Positions 59,992-64,000 of a stretch of 64,000 nucleotides of DNA are shown here, in pieces (positions within the stretch are counted from its first letter, which is position 1; each line of letters begins with the position of its first letter). Source of the stretch: Warburgia ugandensis (lineage: Eukaryota; Streptophyta; Magnoliopsida; Canellales; Canellaceae); NCBI GenBank assembly GCA_035236585.1, contig CP141136.1:27195426-27259425 (forward strand). The letters run 5' to 3'. A model generated the notes under the pieces. The model made no database searches and was not told the DNA's origin. It saw only the letters and a list, made by a program, of their open reading frames with translations. The position numbers were made by a program, and so were the translations under genes.

Positions 59992-60284
59992 GTTGGAATT
60001 TTAGTGGTCCACAACATTTTACATGTGGTAACTACCCATGGAACTTATCCTTGATGGAAGGATAACTGCCATTAACCATCACCTTTAAGGGTCTCTGATT
60101 CCTGCAAAAAACTAATTTTGTTCTCCATCTCGTGTACTGCTACGAATTAGAAGATCCCTAAAGGAACTACTTTGATTAGAAGAGAATTCGTTGCTAATGG
60201 CTAAAGGTAAATTTCTAATCTAATCTAATTGCTTTTGCTTGTCTATATCTAATTTACTGTAAACATAATAGGGAGTGGTTTACA
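59992..60284 (+). repeat. 3' LTR of the copia element
   Basis: Starts TGTTGGAATTTTAGTGGTCC and ends GGTTTACA, keeping the TG...CA ends lost in the 5' copy. The purine tract GTGGGAGAA lies immediately upstream. Confidence 0.85.
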
Positions 60285-60852
60285 TACTTAAGTTTCTTGG
60301 TTTGCATATTTTCTCACTCTGTAATTTCTTTTCTTGCCCGATTCAATAGTTTTAATGTATCTATTCGTTAATTTGAAATAAATAGTTTTAGTTAGAAGCA
60401 TGCATGTAAGACTTTGTTTTCCTAGATTTTGGACTTGTGGGTCCAATTCCAACAAATGGATGTCATCAAAATAATTCATGGTTGGAGTTTGAAGTAGGAT
60501 AAATCTTTTAAAGATGAGGGCTTGCTTCTTCATGTCATTAGAATTTTGGTCATTTGCATGATTCGGTTGTATTGGACCTCTTATTTTCCCTGCTAAGGGA
60601 TTTGAATCAAATGCAAGTAAAAAAATTGGTTATTAATATCATTTGGCAAGAAGAGTCATTGTAGTGACGAGTTTGAGGCAGGGCTTTTGCAAGTTACAAA
60701 TAAATTTATTCTGTAGTGGTCTTTGCTCTTCAAAGTTGTTTAATGTAGGACTAGTCTTTTATATTCAGGAAGCTACAACTGACTCCAATATCAAGAATCT
60801 AATACACTATTACACTCACATATAGGAAGGTTTAGAATCTTGAATCTCATGT
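60285..60852. other. spacer between the copia element and the next LTR
   Basis: AT-rich, no gene or repeat ends recognised. The open frame on the minus strand at 60533-60288 has no motif. Confidence 0.4.
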
Positions 60853-63800
60853 TGTGACACCCTGATTTTCTAAAACCTTTCCCCAATAACAATAATAATA
60901 ATAATAATAGGTTTACTAAAATAGATGGGATCCCTAACCACGACAATAAACAAAATCAAATCATCAATACGCTGAGCATGCTCAAAATTAAAATAACAAC
61001 TAAACAAAACATCAGTCATGAAAGGTATACTAATAACAAATGTCCATAATCTCAGGGTTCCATCCATGATCACTACATATCACACACATGTGTAAGTAAA
61101 TATACACTGCATAAAAAAGTGTGGGTCCAATACCATCGACAAAATAACATCTCTATACAGCCCAAATAGAGTCAAATCACAAGTCTGAGAGACATACACT
61201 AAGTCGGTCTTTGAAGTACAAAATAATAGATGGTTCTCAAGGTCCTCACTTAATCAGTGCTACTCCACGTGCTTTCCCTTAGCGCTATTGAGCTCCAAAT
61301 CTAAGGCATTGCAAATTAAAGTAATGTCTAAGCAAGCTATTACTTGTGTAGGGGATAACAAATAATTAAAACATGCGATAAAATACTTTGTTGAGTCTCA
61401 TGGAGTAAATCATTTATATGTAATGATAAATCATTAGACATCCATAATGAATAAAGCATGAAATCTCATCAGTCTGAATGAAACAATCAAAATTAGAACA
61501 TGCTTTTCGCCGAAGCAACACAATATTAAAGCTAATCACCATGGCATGCATAGCATGATCAATACATGAATAAGCATCTGTCAAAATAGATAAAGATCCA
61601 TGTCCACAAAATAATATAATGCATGTCATGATGAACAAGGCATTGCACACAATAAGACCTAGGAGTGTCTCACTACACTCAAATCACTGGTAGTGAGTAC
61701 TCATCCCAAACCCAGAGTCCCTCGCCTATAACTCACACACCAAGTAGCTTGCACAGCCCATAGGCTCACCCACATCTGGCTGCCCACATAAGCTTCACCT
61801 TAAATACAACATCACATCGTGGGGTACAAACACATATGCACTGCATAAACAATTATAATTTAGTGCATGCGCTACTATGCTGTAATGTCAACCACTATAG
61901 GGTCTCAACCATTGTCGCTCACTGCCAACACCAAAATGAGAGACTACTGTTCACCATGCATGGGAAATGGTCAAACTTGTGTGGGCGGCCTGCCCATGAT
62001 TACAGCAAATCGCATGCAATTGCCCACATATTAGGGCTGTTGTTTATCATCCATAGGTTTAGAGGGCGAGTGGCCAATCCTAATACCCTGCTAACATAAC
62101 ACCCACTAGGCACAAACACCCGTTATAAAATAGCAAAATATGATATAAACCATGGAAACCTGTCATGTGAAATAAACCCCAATAGGCTTGAGTTAAAAGG
62201 CATGATAACATATCATCCATCACATGTCAAAACATGAATAATTGTATAAATCAAGATGTCATGATATCGAGTATGTAATAATGAATACATTTTAATGAAA
62301 CACGATAGGGTGTAAAATACATGCCTCAAAGATTTCAGATAACATGTCATGATCTATAAAATCATGAAAAAATCCCAAATGTAATCACCTACCTCGAAAA
62401 TGCGGTACTCCAATAAGGCGCGTAAGCAACATCAAATCATGCACTCTAACATACCTATCACATCATAAGTCACACTAAGTCATTCACTCACTTGGTGTTC
62501 TTAAATCTTAAAATAAGTTAATCCAAGTGAATGATTTCCTTGATTTGGTAGTTAATCCTAGATTAATGGTCCAGATCATCTAATTAACCCTCAATTAGGG
62601 CAATCCTAAACTAGATGTTGGTTTTTCTAACATCTAGACAATCATCCATCATCTTTAATCATCAATATATGTTATGATTCATTCAATTAATGTCCTTTGA
62701 TCAATCAAGGGTCAGTCTCTTTCATCTTATGAAGTTTGGAGACGATCCAACCATTGGATCACTCTTTATCTCATATAAGAACCATCTGATCATTATTTTC
62801 AATTATTTTCATCATGATCCTTCTAATTTTTATATTTGTTTAGTGATTTACATGTATATCCATAATTACACGTCGATCAGACAGTCAAATCGCTATCTAA
62901 ATAGCCAGTCCTAAGGCACCTAATCAAATCAATGATCAAGATCACTTTTCTTAACAATCACATAGGACTATTCTTCTAATCTCCTAGATCATCTCATGTT
63001 CAAAGCATATAATCACTTTCTAAGGCCTGACCATCTGTTGATTAGCCTAATCTAGGCTATTGAATTGTGTTTTATCATTTGACAAATTTAAAAGTGGTTA
63101 AATCAAAGTTTTTATATCAATTATAGGTCCGTGTCATCGAAACGAACGCAAAGGATGTCTCGGATCATAATTTGGACATCTGTACCTCACAAAATTGAGT
63201 TTTTAGCCAATGAATGGTCTAGAATCAATTTATGGATCAAATAATCAAATTTCAGTGTCACAAGGAACATGCGCGTCCGATGCACGCTCATAACACGCAC
63301 CCACATGTGTCACCATCATTGGGATGCACACACTTTCTGTCTCTCTCAGAGATGACGCACACGCCGCCCGCACTCTAGTTGGCATGCCCAGTTCTCGCAT
63401 CATGCTATGCTTCTCTGGGGTGCGTCTAGGTGTCCTGATAGGTTCACTATTAGTGGAGACAATGGCTAGACTCTGGTCACCATTGGCGATGCCCATAGTC
63501 GCCAAAATTTGTGATTTTATGTTATTTTGATCGAATTTTTGTGTACTTACACTTTAAAACACTTTCATCAACTGATCTTGCATGAATATGAGGTTTTTAA
63601 CCGATTTTATCAAGTTTACAAGTTTTATCCTCCGTACTATTTTTCATGTTTTTCGGCATCATTAGCCACTGGATTTCCATGAGATTTGATGGGTTTGTTC
63701 CTTGTGTTAAGGTGAACATGATGAATGGTTCAAATCAACCATCTTGCATCATTTTATCAACTATTTTCATTAAAAATAGTAACCTACTCACAGTCACCGA

Positions 63801-64000
63801 AGAAAGGCATTCCACGCCGTTTTCCGACAAGAACAGATGAAAAAGTGATGGGAATAAGCCGAAAATGGAAAGGCAAAAATGGATGGAGGCCTAGCTCTAG
63901 TCAGATGGTGGAAATGGGAATCTCTGTCACAAAAAGGGGTAGGAGATCAACGTTACCGTCGCTGTGTGTCTCTGCCAACATCGAAGGCGTTGTCGCTAGT
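60853..64000 (-). mobile_element. long LTR (minus strand), cut by the window end
   Basis: Read on the minus strand it ends CAGGGTGTCACA at 60853, like the GGTCGTCACA end of the element at 31300. It also has the same order of parts: GC-rich segment (63500-63250), a TATA-like GATATAAAAAC (about 63115), the motif CGAGGTAGGTGATTAC (about 62395; CGAGGTAGGTAGTCTG in the other LTR), then an AT-rich part. No tRNA binding site follows the end at 60853, so it is a 3' LTR or a solo LTR. It is diverged from the other element and is at best the same broad lineage. No coding domain is seen. A short (AAT)n run is at 60889-60909. Confidence 0.55.

Larger units (their letters stand above)
53241..60284 (+). 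mobile_element. Ty1/copia LTR retrotransposon, decayed
   Basis: LTRs are 53241-53520 and 59992-60284. A PBS for initiator tRNA-Met (TGGTATCAGAGCC) is at 53523 and a purine tract AAGTGGGAG at 59981. The imperfect flanking pair TTCTT/TACTT may be the target duplication. Domain order is copia: gag-like (about 55600-56290), protease region with WINSGFT in place of the active DSG (56430), pre-integrase WHRRLRH (56862), integrase FITFIDDYSRFMYLYML (57090-57140), RT with YRETFSPI, MNVKTTFFNGDLEEEVYMKQ, LKQAS and YVDDILL (58317-58680), then RNase H VGYSNSDFAG (59167). Integrase before RT marks copia. There are many stops and frameshifts, an (AT)n run at 57461-57489, and no intact frame over 162 codons. 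About 2.1 kb lies between PBS and gag, which is far more than usual. Confidence 0.88.

Overview
The window is nuclear DNA of a flowering plant. Genes have GT-AG introns, there are several plant retrotransposon lineages, an Au-type SINE occurs repeatedly, and intergenic DNA is AT-rich with many microsatellites. I cannot name the species. Nothing bacterial, viral or CRISPR-like is present.

Genes I can support: (1) mitochondrial lipoyl synthase (LIP1 type), + strand, 554-7050, four exons, 380 aa; (2) an intronless 269-aa basic Ser/Pro/Arg-rich protein with an MGSCC lipidation start, + strand, 9280-10089; (3) a 160-aa single-pass membrane protein on the - strand, exons 25351-25028 and 21137-20979, split by a 3.9-kb intron, with an exon 2 that lies in a misleading frame; (4) an intronless 367-aa kelch-repeat protein on the - strand, 43188-42085. 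A weak fifth candidate is a 70-aa ORF at 52879-53091. No operon-like logic links them; they are ordinary dispersed plant genes.

Mobile DNA by region: 1-375 CATCTCA-rich repeat; copia RT remnant and Au SINE inside LIP1 introns; 10.6-11.0 kb and 15.95-16.28 kb MITE-like inverted repeats; 11.35-12.13 kb four-copy tandem array; 12.33-15.83 kb decayed full-length RTE-clade LINE (+); 26-29 kb Au SINEs and a recent 255-bp tandem duplication; 30.55-40.32 kb a second RTE LINE (-) split by a 6.8-kb non-autonomous LTR element with about 3-kb LTRs and an exact 5-bp target duplication; 46.20-50.70 kb a 4.5-kb hAT-type element carrying arrays of small palindromes; 53.24-60.28 kb a decayed Ty1/copia element; 60.85 kb to the window end, most of another long LTR on the - strand.

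The most unusual structure is the hAT-type element. It has an 8-bp target duplication and no transposase. It carries two terminal-proximal arrays of eight near-identical palindromes each, plus three degenerate internal copies and a large internal direct duplication. All calls come from reading the sequence; no database search was possible.
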